Assembly (NCBI GenBank): GCA_008638415.1 | Contig: VWVT01000009.1 | Location: 248,001 to 312,000 of the forward strand | Length of the DNA stretch: 64,000 nt | Source: Nocardiopsis sinuspersici | Lineage (GTDB): Bacteria > Actinomycetota > Actinomycetes > Streptosporangiales > Streptosporangiaceae | Reading direction: 5' to 3' | Part shown: piece after piece, positions 24,891 through 32,380 of the stretch | Position numbering within the stretch: position 1 is the first letter of the stretch | How the letters are laid out: each line of letters begins with the position of its first letter | Program-made: the position numbers and the translations under genes | Notes under the pieces: model-generated | Database searches by the model: none | Told to the model about the DNA's origin: nothing | The model's input: the letters and a program-made list of their open reading frames with translations, nothing else

Positions 24891-25859
24891 TCAGTTACCG
24901 GTGAGCGAGGCGATCTGCTCGTTGCTGGCGGTCATCTGCTCCTCGGTCAGCGGGATGAAGCCGGCGGTCTCGGTGATCTCGGTGGAGTTCTCGATGTAGA
25001 AGTTCATGAAGGCCACCGACTCCTCGCGCTCCAGGGCGACGTCGCTGGCGTAGACGAAGAGGCCGCGGCCCAGCGGGGTGTAGGCGCCCGACTGGACGTT
25101 CTCCAGGGTCGGCTCGACGCAGCCCTCGCCGCTGTCGATCTGGAGCGGCTTGATCGAGTCGCCGGCCTCGGTGAAGTAGGAGTAGGGGATGTAGGCCATG
25201 GCGTTGACGTCGCCCTCGACGCCGACCACGGCGGCCTGGTCGTCCTCGCCGATGTCGGTGTAGTCGGTGCGGATGCGGCCCTCCTCACCGTTGATCGCCT
25301 CGGTGAAGTAGTCGAAGGTGCCGGAGTCCGTACCGGGGCCGTAGAGGGTGATCTCCGAGTCCGCGATGTCACCGCTCTCCAGGCCTTCGACGTCACCCCA
25401 GGTGGTGACGGAGGAGCCCTCGTCCCAGATCTGCTTGGCCTGGTCGACGGTCAGGCAGTCGACCGGGTTCTCGGGGTTGACGACGAGGGCCAGGGCGTCG
25501 TTGGCGACCTGGACGTCCTCGTAGGCGATGCCGTTCTCCTCGCAGAGTGCGACCTCCTCCTCCGAGATCTCGCGGGAGGCGTCGTTCATGTCGGTCTCGC
25601 CGTTGCAGAACCGCTCGAAGCCGCCGCCGGTGCCCGACATGGCGACCGAGACCTGGACTCCGGAGTTCTTCTGCATGAACAGTTCGGCGGCGACCTCGGA
25701 GAGCGGGCCCACGGTGCTGGAGCCGTCGATCTGGATCTGTCCGGACAGCTCGCTGCCTCCACCGGAGGCATCGGCGTCATCGCCGCCACCGCAGGCGGTG
25801 AGGATGAAAGGAAAAGCTCCGGCGACACCGGCGACCTGAAGCCACTTCTTAGAGATCAC
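24891..25859 (-). CDS. pstS: phosphate-binding lipoprotein PstS
   Basis: A 322-residue exported lipoprotein. The signal peptide ends in the lipobox LTAC, so Cys23 or so is lipidated. The mature part starts with a Gly/Asp/Ser linker, then the phosphate-binding signature IQIDGSSTVGPL, AMSGTGGGFERFCNGETDM and PGTDSGTFDYFTEAI. It captures phosphate outside the membrane and delivers it to PstC/PstA. The GTG at 25859 begins MISKKW. It is first in the pst operon, and a PHO box lies about 125 bases upstream. Confidence 0.94.
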   Translation of the reverse strand: MISKKWLQVAGVAGAFPFILTACGGGDDADASGGGSELSGQIQIDGSSTVGPLSEVAAELFMQKNSGVQVSVAMSGTGGGFERFCNGETDMNDASREISEEEVALCEENGIAYEDVQVANDALALVVNPENPVDCLTVDQAKQIWDEGSSVTTWGDVEGLESGDIADSEITLYGPGTDSGTFDYFTEAINGEEGRIRTDYTDIGEDDQAAVVGVEGDVNAMAYIPYSYFTEAGDSIKPLQIDSGEGCVEPTLENVQSGAYTPLGRGLFVYASDVALEREESVAFMNFYIENSTEITETAGFIPLTEEQMTASNEQIASLTGN

Positions 25860-25981
25860 GTAGAAATCCTTGACTCTTGAACCTCAGCCGGCAGGGGGAC
25901 CGCCGACCCGTTTCGGGAAGTCCCGGCGCGTTCGCCGGGCACACTCCCATGCAAGAGCCCTCGTCTGAGCAGCGAAGAGAG

Positions 25982-26003
25982 AAAAGGTGAACGAAAGATG
26001 AAG
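25982..26003 (-). promoter_or_regulatory. PHO box upstream of the pstS operon
   Basis: On the minus strand, CTTCATCTTTC and GTTCACCTTTT are consecutive 11-base units, the actinobacterial PhoP repeat pattern. The remaining 25860-26179 gap contains no gene. The pstS leader of about 120 bases appears unstructured. Confidence 0.7.
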
Positions 26004-26179
26004 GCGACGACTCGATTCACTGTGTCGGCCGCGTGGCGCCACCGAAAGCACCGGCCCGGTGACCCTTGGTCCATGTCGAGTGGTCCGCTGGGTGCCGGAC
26101 GCCGTGGCGCACTCCACACGGGCGGCGCCTACCGGTAGCCTTTCGCCGGATCCCGCCCCGCGAGCCCCTGGAGACGAAG

Positions 26180-26398
26180 ATGCCCGACACCAACGAGTAC
26201 GCGACGACCTTCGCGTTCGTCGACGCCGACAGCGACGGGCGCATCTCCGCCCAGGAGTACGCCGACCTGATGCACCGCCTGGGGGACAGCTGCACCGAGG
26301 ACCAGGCCCTGGGGGCGATCAAGGCCATGGACGAGGACGGCGACGGGCTGATCACCCTGGACGAGTTCACGGCCTACATGTCCGACACCCGGAGCTGA
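26180..26398 (+). CDS. two-EF-hand calcium-binding protein
   Basis: A 72-residue protein made almost entirely of two EF-hands. The loops are DADSDGRISAQE and DEDGDGLITLDE, with full sets of Asp/Glu ligands at positions 1, 3, 5 and 12. They are flanked by amphipathic helices (TFAFV, YADLMHRL and AIKAM, FTAYMSD). It is a small calerythrin/CabD-like Ca2+ buffer or sensor, common in actinobacteria. No signal peptide is seen, so it is cytoplasmic. It diverges from pstS; no functional link is evident. Confidence 0.88.
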   Translation: MPDTNEYATTFAFVDADSDGRISAQEYADLMHRLGDSCTEDQALGAIKAMDEDGDGLITLDEFTAYMSDTRS

Positions 26399-26532
26399 GC
26401 CTCCGGTGGACTCGCCCTACGCCGCCGTCCCGCTCGCACGTGTCCGGGGCTCCTGGGCGCGTGCGCGGGCGCCCCGGGAGGCCCGGGCGCCCCGGCAGGC
26501 CCCGCACTGACGGTGGCGCCGCGCGTCCCCGG

Positions 26533-27285
26533 TCACGTCAGCGGTTCGCGTGCCAGGTAGAGGTTGTCGGGCACGCCCCGGGCGACCGGGACCTCGATGA
26601 CCTCCACCGACGCGAACCGCCCGCGCAGCAGCTCCTCGAAGGAGGGCACCGCGTTGGCGCTCCAGAAGACCAGCGCCCCGCCGGGGGTGAGCAGTCGGGT
26701 GAGCCGCTCCAGCCCCGAGGCCTCGTAGAGGCGGTTGTTGTTCTCCACCACCGTCCAGTCGGGCCCGTTGTCGGTGTCCAGGCAGATCACGTCGTAGCGG
26801 ACGGGCTTGTCGGCGGAGGCGGCCTCCTCCAGCCACGCGACGATGTCGGCGTTGACGACCCTGCATCGCGGGTCCTGGTGCACGTACTCGGCGGCCTCTC
26901 CCAGCTCGCCGTCGTGCCAGGCGATCACCTGGGGTTCGAGCTCCACCACGTCCACCCTCGACACCTTGGAGTGGTCCAGCGCCTCGCGGGCGGAGAAGCC
27001 CACACCCAGCCCGCCGATGAGCACGCGGGAACGGGAGCGGCCCGCGGGGAGCGCGGCGAGGCCGGCGCGCACCATCTCCCGCTCGGAGGTCCCGTCGCGG
27101 GTGTCCATGAGGAACAGGCCGTTGGAGTAGATCTCGTAGTGCGCGCCCGCCCGGCGCAGCACGAGGTCGCCACCGGTCTCCCCGGTCACCCTGGCCAGCG
27201 TGACCGTCTCCCCCTCGGGCTCGTGGAGGTCTTCCCCGTGCTCGTGGAGGTCGGTTCGGGCAACGTCTGGGGTTCGCTGGTTCAT
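26533..27285 (-). CDS. spermidine-synthase-like SAM-fold protein
   Basis: A 250-residue protein of the spermidine-synthase-like group. It has an N-terminal beta domain (YEIYSNGLFLMDTRDGTSEREMVRAGL) and a Rossmann domain with VLIGGLGVGFSAREAL, VDVVELEPQVIAWH, and DVICLDTDNGPDWTV in the catalytic-Asp region. The C-terminal FASVEVIEVPVARGVPDNLYLA matches actinobacterial relatives. Real spermidine synthases bind decarboxylated SAM; many of these homologues are of unknown activity, so polyamine synthesis should not be assumed. The ATG at 27285 is used; a GTG two codons upstream is possible. It diverges from a MerR gene. Confidence 0.75.
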   Translation of the reverse strand: MNQRTPDVARTDLHEHGEDLHEPEGETVTLARVTGETGGDLVLRRAGAHYEIYSNGLFLMDTRDGTSEREMVRAGLAALPAGRSRSRVLIGGLGVGFSAREALDHSKVSRVDVVELEPQVIAWHDGELGEAAEYVHQDPRCRVVNADIVAWLEEAASADKPVRYDVICLDTDNGPDWTVVENNNRLYEASGLERLTRLLTPGGALVFWSANAVPSFEELLRGRFASVEVIEVPVARGVPDNLYLAREPLT

Positions 27286-27332
27286 CCTCACATTGTGCCC
27301 GTGCCACGCTCCGCGGTGGTGCGAACACCGGC

Positions 27333-27363
27333 TTGACCTTCCCCTCGGGGGAAGGCCCAGAGT
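27333..27363 (+). promoter_or_regulatory. MerR-type promoter with 19-bp spacer
   Basis: TTGACC (27333-27338) and CAGAGT (27358-27363) are 19 bases apart, the over-long spacing typical of MerR-activated promoters. The spacer carries a perfect dyad, CCTTCCCC-TCG-GGGGAAGG (27337-27355). The MerR gene starts seven bases later, so the transcript has almost no leader and the gene is probably autoregulated. Confidence 0.8.
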
Positions 27364-27369
27364 GGAACC

Positions 27370-28191
27370 ATGCTTCCCATCGGCACGTTCAGCCAACTCA
27401 CCGGCCTCTCGGCCAAGGCGCTGCGCCACTACCACTCCCAGGGCCTGCTGGTGCCGGCCCGGGTGGACGCGGACACGCAGTTCCGCTGGTACACCGTCGA
27501 CCAGATCGGGCGCGCCGGACGGATCCTCGCCCTGCGCCGCGCCGGCCTGGACCTGCCCCGGATCCGCCGGCTGGTCGACGACCCCGGCCTCGCGCCGGAG
27601 GTCCTGCGCCGGCACGCCGAGGACCTCCGGCGGGAGCGGAGCGAGCAGGACCGTGCGCTGGCGGAGGCGTCCGCCGCCCTGGCGTGGGAGCCGGAGGTCG
27701 GGGTCCGCGCCAGGCGGGCGCGCACCGCGGTCACGGCGGTGACCGCCGAGTACGGCGAGGACTACGACACGGACCGCATGCGCGCCGACACCTCGGCGCT
27801 GGCGGACGTGCTCGGCGGTGTGGCCCACGAGCGCGGCTGGGACGTCGACGGCCGGTGGTGGAGGTCCCCGGAGCCGGTGGCGGGGAGCGGGGCGTCCCGG
27901 ATGTGCGTGCGGGTGTGCGTACCGGTCGCGGCGGCGGGCGCACCGTCGCCGCCGCTTCCCGGGGGTGTCGGGCTCGTGGAGTACGGGGAGGGAACCGAGT
28001 CCTACCTGCTGGTGCCGGGCCCCGAGACCCTCGGCGGCCTCACCCTCGCGCTGTCCCACCTGTTCGGCCACCGGGTCGACGGGATGTTCGCCGACGTGGG
28101 AACACTGCGGCAGGTCGACTACGACAGTGGTGTGGAGTTCGCCGTCGGGCTGCGCCCCCTGGAGACGGACCGGTCCGTCCTGGACGGCTGA
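27370..28191 (+). CDS. MerR-family regulator with GyrI-like C-terminal domain
   Basis: A 273-residue activator. The N-terminal winged HTH is canonical (LPIGTFSQLTGLSAKALRHY, VDQIGRAGRILALRRAGL). A helical linker with LRRERSEQDRALAEAS would form the dimer coiled coil. The C-terminal 150 residues resemble the BmrR/GyrI effector fold that binds hydrophobic drugs. Effector and targets are unknown; the only obvious target is its own promoter, which has the MerR-type 19-base spacer. The ATG at 27370 follows that promoter directly. Confidence 0.85.
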   Translation: MLPIGTFSQLTGLSAKALRHYHSQGLLVPARVDADTQFRWYTVDQIGRAGRILALRRAGLDLPRIRRLVDDPGLAPEVLRRHAEDLRRERSEQDRALAEASAALAWEPEVGVRARRARTAVTAVTAEYGEDYDTDRMRADTSALADVLGGVAHERGWDVDGRWWRSPEPVAGSGASRMCVRVCVPVAAAGAPSPPLPGGVGLVEYGEGTESYLLVPGPETLGGLTLALSHLFGHRVDGMFADVGTLRQVDYDSGVEFAVGLRPLETDRSVLDG

Positions 28192-28381
28192 CCGCGGGAA
28201 CCGGCGCGCCGGTGCGCCGGCGCACCGGCCGGAGGCGGCGCGGGCCGGCGAGGACACGGAGGGGCCCCGCCCGCCGTGGTCCCGTACTCACGGACTCTCG
28301 GCGGTCGAACCGCGCCGTGGGCAAAGGACCGACGGGAGGCGGGGCCCACCCCTCACACGGGCAGCACCTGCGGCCGGTACG

Positions 28382-29242
28382 TCACAGGCGGCAGGCGTAG
28401 ATGTCGGTGACCAGGATGGCGCGGGCGCCGAGCTGCCACAGGTCGTCCATGATGCGCTGGGCGTCCTTGCGCCGCACCATCGACCGGACCGCGACCCAGC
28501 CCTCGCGGTGCAGCGGGGAGACCGTCGGCCCCTCCATGCCCGGAGTGAGCGCGACCGCCGCCTCCAGGCGCTCGGCGTGCACGTCGTAGTCCATCATCAC
28601 GTAGTCGCGGGCGACCAGGACGCCGCGCAGACGGCGCAGCATCGTCTCGATCTGGGGGTCCTCCCCCGCACCGGTGGGCCGGATGACGACCGCCTCGGAG
28701 ACCAGGATCGGGTCGCCGAAGGTCTCCATGCCCGCCTGGCGCAGGGTGGTCCCGGTGGAGACCACGTCGGCGACGGCGTCGGCGACGCCGAGCTTGACGG
28801 AGCTCTCGACCGCGCCGTCCAGGTGGATGACGCGGGCGTCGACGCCCTGCTTGTCCAGGTAGGAGCGCAGGAGCCCGTCGAAGGACGTGGCGATCCGCTT
28901 GCCGTTGAGGTCGGACACCTTCATGTCCGCGCCGCCGGGGGCGGCGAAGCGGAAGGTGGACCCGCCGAAGCCCAGCGGGAGGACCTCGTCCACGGGAGCG
29001 CCGGAGTCGAGCAGCATGTCGCGTCCGGTGATCCCGGCCTGGAGGATGCCCTCACCGACGTAGACGGCGATGTCCTTGGGGCGCAGGAAGAAGAACTCGG
29101 TGTCGTTGTCGGGGTCGACCATGACCAGGTCGCGGCTGCTCTTGCGCTGGCGGTAGCCGGCCTCGCGCAGCATCTCCACGGCGGGTTCGGAGAGCTGGCC
29201 CTTGTTGGGCACGGCGATTCTCAGCATGTCGGGCATGTTCAC
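28382..29242 (-). CDS. hisG: ATP phosphoribosyltransferase, long form
   Basis: First enzyme of histidine synthesis; it joins ATP and PRPP. The 286 residues match the long, hexameric HisG_L. There is a catalytic part with LRIAVPNKGQLSEPAVEML, GITGRDML and the PRPP loop DAVADVVSTGTTLRQAGM, and a C-terminal ACT-like HisG_C domain (VSPLHREGWVAVRSMVRRKDA) for histidine feedback. The first start is GTG at 29242; ATGs at 29236 and 29227 are in frame, and the last begins at the family start MLRIAVPNKG. It follows hisE by 68 bases, the usual actinobacterial order. Downstream 28192-28381 has only GC-rich inverted repeats. Confidence 0.95.
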   Translation of the reverse strand: MNMPDMLRIAVPNKGQLSEPAVEMLREAGYRQRKSSRDLVMVDPDNDTEFFFLRPKDIAVYVGEGILQAGITGRDMLLDSGAPVDEVLPLGFGGSTFRFAAPGGADMKVSDLNGKRIATSFDGLLRSYLDKQGVDARVIHLDGAVESSVKLGVADAVADVVSTGTTLRQAGMETFGDPILVSEAVVIRPTGAGEDPQIETMLRRLRGVLVARDYVMMDYDVHAERLEAAVALTPGMEGPTVSPLHREGWVAVRSMVRRKDAQRIMDDLWQLGARAILVTDIYACRL

Positions 29243-29310
29243 GGCTTTCTGTGGCTGCGGTTACGGGGACGTCCGTCAGGGGCCGGTACGCGCGAAGGGT
29301 GCGCGCCGAC

Positions 29311-29574
29311 CTACAGATGCTTGTAGACGTCCTCAAGGCGCAGCCCGCGCGCCAGCATCAGGACCTGGAGGTGGTAGAGGAGCTGGGAGATCTCTTCGGC
29401 CGCCTGTTCGTCCGACTCGTACTCGGCGGCCATCCAGACCTCGGCGGCCTCCTCGACGACCTTCTTGCCGATGGCATGGACACCGGCGTCGAGCTGGGCG
29501 ACGGTCCCTGACCCCTCGGGGCGGGAGCGCGCCTTCTCGGACAGCTCGGCGAACAGCTCTTCGAAGGTCTTCAT
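29311..29574 (-). CDS. hisE: phosphoribosyl-ATP pyrophosphatase
   Basis: An 87-residue all-alpha pyrophosphohydrolase that carries out the second step of histidine synthesis. It has the MazG-like metal motif in [20 protein letters not shown], followed by [18 protein letters not shown]. It begins [15 protein letters not shown] and ends RLEDVYKHL, both typical. It stands alone as a single-domain HisE rather than as a HisIE fusion and is the first gene of a hisE-hisG pair. Confidence 0.95.
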   Translation of the reverse strand: MKTFEELFAELSEKARSRPEGSGTVAQLDAGVHAIGKKVVEEAAEVWMAAEYESDEQAAEEISQLLYHLQVLMLARGLRLEDVYKHL

Positions 29575-29721
29575 GGCGTCTTTCCTCGACCGGCAGATGC
29601 GCTACCAGCGTAGGCGGTCCGGCGTCCCGATGCCGCACCGGATCGAGGGTGTCTCAGCATGTGGTCGCGGAATAGGCCACATCCCGCCCGCGCCCGCACC
29701 GGGGCCCGGTGGAACCCCGCC

Positions 29722-30555
29722 TCACTGGACCCTGCGCGCGACGGCGCGCACGAGCGGCTTGGGCAGGAGGCGCAGGATGCCCGTGGCGGCCTTGTACTGG
29801 GCCCCGGGGACGATCCTGGGGCGTCCGGCGGCCCAGGCGGTGAGGGAATCGCGGACGACCCGCTCCTTGGGGACGAACGCGAACGCGGGCAGCCCGCTCT
29901 CCTGGACCCTGCGGGTCATGTCGGTGCGTACGAAGCCGGGCAGGACCGCGGTGACGCTCACGCCGTGCTCGGAGACCTCGGCGGCGACGCTCTCGCTCCA
30001 CAGGCTGACGAACTTCTTGCCCGCCCCGTACACCGAGCCGCCGGGGTTGGCGGTGACCTCGCCCGCGACGGAGGAGACGTTGATGACGCCGACCCCGCCC
30101 CGGGTCCGCCCCTCCCTCTTGCGGGCGATCTGCACCGGCAGGACGGCGCGGGCCAACTGGACGACCGCGCGCACGTTGAGGTCGAGCATGGAGTCGATCT
30201 CGGCGGGGTCCTGCTCGGCGAAGGGACCGCCGTCGCCGCGTCCGGCGTTGTTGACGAGCAGGTCGACGGGTGCGTCGGCGCCGCTTCCGTCGGCCGACAG
30301 CCGCTTGGCGACCTGGGAGAGGCCCTCCTCGGTGCCGAGGTCGGCGGGCAGGGGCTGGGCGGCGGACCCGTAGCGGACGCGGAGCTCCGCGGCGAGGGCT
30401 TCGAGCTCCTCGACCCGGCGGGCCACGAGGATCAGGGAGTAACCGCGCTCGGCGAGCCTGCGTGCGAACTCCTCGCCGATCCCGCTGGAGGCTCCGGTGA
30501 CCATCGCGGTCCGGGTGTGGTCGGGAGTCTCGGAGGTGCCGGCCGCTTCGCTCAT
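29722..30555 (-). CDS. short-chain dehydrogenase/reductase
   Basis: A 277-residue classical SDR. The cofactor motif is TGASSGIGEEFA near residue 20, the NNAG motif is LLVNNAGRGDGG, and the active site has VINVSSVAG with Y-x-x-x-K in SVYGAGKKFVSLWSES. VTAVLPGFVRTDMTRR follows. Its type (DltE-like, actinobacterial) includes enzymes of unknown substrate. The ATG at 30555 is the first sensible start; the open frame continues upstream only through repeat DNA. It lies upstream of hisE on the same strand, 147 bases away, and diverges from a methyltransferase across a tandem repeat array. Confidence 0.85.
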   Translation of the reverse strand: MSEAAGTSETPDHTRTAMVTGASSGIGEEFARRLAERGYSLILVARRVEELEALAAELRVRYGSAAQPLPADLGTEEGLSQVAKRLSADGSGADAPVDLLVNNAGRGDGGPFAEQDPAEIDSMLDLNVRAVVQLARAVLPVQIARKREGRTRGGVGVINVSSVAGEVTANPGGSVYGAGKKFVSLWSESVAAEVSEHGVSVTAVLPGFVRTDMTRRVQESGLPAFAFVPKERVVRDSLTAWAAGRPRIVPGAQYKAATGILRLLPKPLVRAVARRVQ

Positions 30556-30596
30556 ATCCCCAGAATAGGACGTCGCGGGGCGGGTCCCCGGAGGTC

Positions 30597-30837
30597 CCGG
30601 TGCCGGAAGGGGGCCGGCCCGGGGTCGGGGGAACCCGGCCCGGTGCCGGAAGAGGTCTGGACCAGTGCTGGGGAACCCGGCCCGGTGCCGGAAGAGGTCT
30701 GGACCGGGGTCGGGGGAACCCGGCCCGGTGCCGGAAGAGGTCTGGACCAGTGCTGGGGAACCCGGCCCGGTGCCGGAAGAGGTCTGGACCGGCGCCGGGG
30801 GAACCCGGCCCGGTGCCGGAACGAACCCTGGTCCGAC
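30597..30837. repeat. 42/43-bp tandem array in a divergent promoter region
   Basis: Five full units (30597-30639, 30640-30681, 30682-30724, 30725-30766, 30767-30809) and a partial sixth (30810-30837). Each begins CCGGTGCCGGAAG and ends GGGGAACCCGGC. Two unit types alternate: 43 bp with CCGGGGTCG-like centres and 42 bp with CCAGTGCTG centres, in order A-B-A-B-A. It occupies most of the region between the SDR and methyltransferase starts. All six frames are nearly free of stops, but this is due to composition. Confidence 0.95.
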
Positions 30838-30937
30838 ACGGGCGGAGGCCTGGCCGCGGCCGTCCCGGAGCGTCTTTTCCCGGTTCACCGGTCGTGCCGC
30901 CTCCCCTCGGACGGGGCCGAGGCGTTAGCGTTCGGGT

Positions 30938-31645
30938 ATGTCCGAGACCCACAGTCCTACCGGACCCTTCTCCTCCCTGAGGTTGGACGAGCGCCTGCGT
31001 GACACCCGGCTGTTCTTCAGCCAGGCGCTACGAACCTTCCACGCCACCGGTTCCATCGTTCCCAGCAGCACCGCCCTGGCCCACGCGATGGCCGAGTACG
31101 TCCGACAACGACCCGAACCCGACCGGCCGCTGCGCATCCTGGAGGCGGGCGCGGGGACCGGCGCGATCAGCCGCGGGATCGCCGCGGCGATGCGCCCCGG
31201 GGACACCGCCGACCTCGTGGAGTCCAACCCCGAGTTCGCCGCCCACGTCGAGGACCTGCTGGAGACCGACCCGGTCATGTCCAAGGTCTCCGACAGCGTC
31301 GAGGTGCACGCCAAGCTCGTCAACGACATGGGCACCGACCGCTCCTACGACGTGATCGTGTCGGGCCTGCCGTTCGCGAACTTCGACGTCGACACCGTCC
31401 GGGAGATCCTCGACTACTACTTCGAGGTGCTCGAACCGGGCGGGACGATGTCCTTCTACGGCTACCTCTACACCAAGGAGGTCAAGGCGGTCATCGCCCG
31501 CCGCGAGGACTACCTGCGCCAGGCGCGTACGAGCTGGCTGGTGCAGGAGTGGATCGACCGGTACGGCATCGGCTCCGAGAAGGTGTTCGCCAACATCCCG
31601 CCCGCGTGGGTGCACCACCTCCGCAAGCCCGGGAAGACCTCCTGA
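30938..31645 (+). CDS. class I SAM-dependent methyltransferase, PmtA-like
   Basis: A 235-residue methyltransferase. The N-terminus contains TRLFFSQALRTFHATGSIVPSS, then AHAMAEYV. SAM motif I is ILEAGAGTGAISRGIAAAM, followed by LVESNPEFAAHVEDLL, and motif IV is IVSGLPFANFD. This arrangement, including SIVPSS and the S-G-L-P-F site, is that of phosphatidylethanolamine or related phospholipid N-methyltransferases and rRNA-dimethylase-like relatives. Phospholipid methylation is a reasonable guess, not proven. A hairpin terminator follows about 95 bases after the stop. The promoter lies next to the 42/43-bp array. Confidence 0.8.
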   Translation: MSETHSPTGPFSSLRLDERLRDTRLFFSQALRTFHATGSIVPSSTALAHAMAEYVRQRPEPDRPLRILEAGAGTGAISRGIAAAMRPGDTADLVESNPEFAAHVEDLLETDPVMSKVSDSVEVHAKLVNDMGTDRSYDVIVSGLPFANFDVDTVREILDYYFEVLEPGGTMSFYGYLYTKEVKAVIARREDYLRQARTSWLVQEWIDRYGIGSEKVFANIPPAWVHHLRKPGKTS

Positions 31646-31739
31646 GCGTGCGGACGCCCGACCGCCCGACCGTTCGGGCGCCCGGGCGTCCGACCGCCTG
31701 AGCCCTCCGGCCGTCCGGCCGACGGATCCCACAGCCACG

Positions 31740-31766
31740 GGGCCCGCCACTCCACGTGGCGGGCCC
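31740..31766 (+). terminator. terminator hairpin
   Basis: GGGCCCGCCAC and GTGGCGGGCCC pair perfectly over 11 bp with a 5-base loop. Short repeats of CGGGCGTCCGACCG type precede it. Confidence 0.7.
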
Positions 31767-31795
31767 TCCGTTCGTCAGGGCCCGCCCGCCCACGG

Positions 31796-31852
31796 TGATC
31801 TTGCTCCTGGTGACACTGCGGAACGCCGACAGTGCCACCAGGAGCAAGATCA
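31796..31852. repeat. long 22-bp inverted repeat, REP-like
   Basis: The arms (31796-31817 and 31831-31852) begin TGATCTTGCTCCTGG and match at 21 of 22 positions, with a 13-base loop containing GGAACGCC. The arms are less GC-rich than the terminators here. It may be a dispersed palindromic element or the remnant of a small mobile element. Confidence 0.7.
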
Positions 31853-32380
31853 TCAGCGAGGAGGCCCCTCACCTCGCACCCGCGGTGGTCCCGGGTCCCG
31901 TTTCCCGGCCGGCTCACCGGGACGTGCCCGGCCGGCGCCGCCGGTGTGCTTCACGGCACGTCCCCGAGGCCGGTCGGCGGTCCGCGGCCGTCTCCGGGGC
32001 CGGGCGCGGCCGATCCTCCATGACAGCGGGTGATCGCGGGCTCGCGCGAGCCGGGAGACACGGCTTTCCTGCCCTTTTGCGGCCGATTCGTGACCTGCAT
32101 CACCGGAATCTGATGTCGCAGGTACGGGTGAGGCGGGGGTAGTCTCGCGTTGACTTCTTGTGGACCGGCTCTTTGCGTCTGGCACGACCCACTTTGCCCG
32201 CATATACGTAAAAAAGCTCCTGAGGGACTCTCCCCAACTATCCCCTGAAGTCCCGTCCCGCGCCACAAGCCCTGGGCTCACCTTTTCCCACACCCGTATC
32301 AGCGTGAACCGGCATCATGCGCGCGGAGTCCTACAGATCACCCATTTCCCCAGGTCATATGGACCGATGGAGGAGGCAAC
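31853..32380 (+). other. long upstream region of the OtsB-GH15 gene
   Basis: Over 500 bases without a convincing gene. The second half is AT-richer (for example TATACGTAAAAAAG near 32203-32216) and should contain the promoter. I could not identify a specific regulator site. An AGGAGG ribosome site is at about 32370. Confidence 0.5.

Noticed and set aside
30552-30888. Upstream extension of the SDR gene through the 42/43-bp array
   Set aside because: All frames are open because of composition and unit length. The SDR fold starts right after the ATG at 30555, and the extension has no counterpart in the family.
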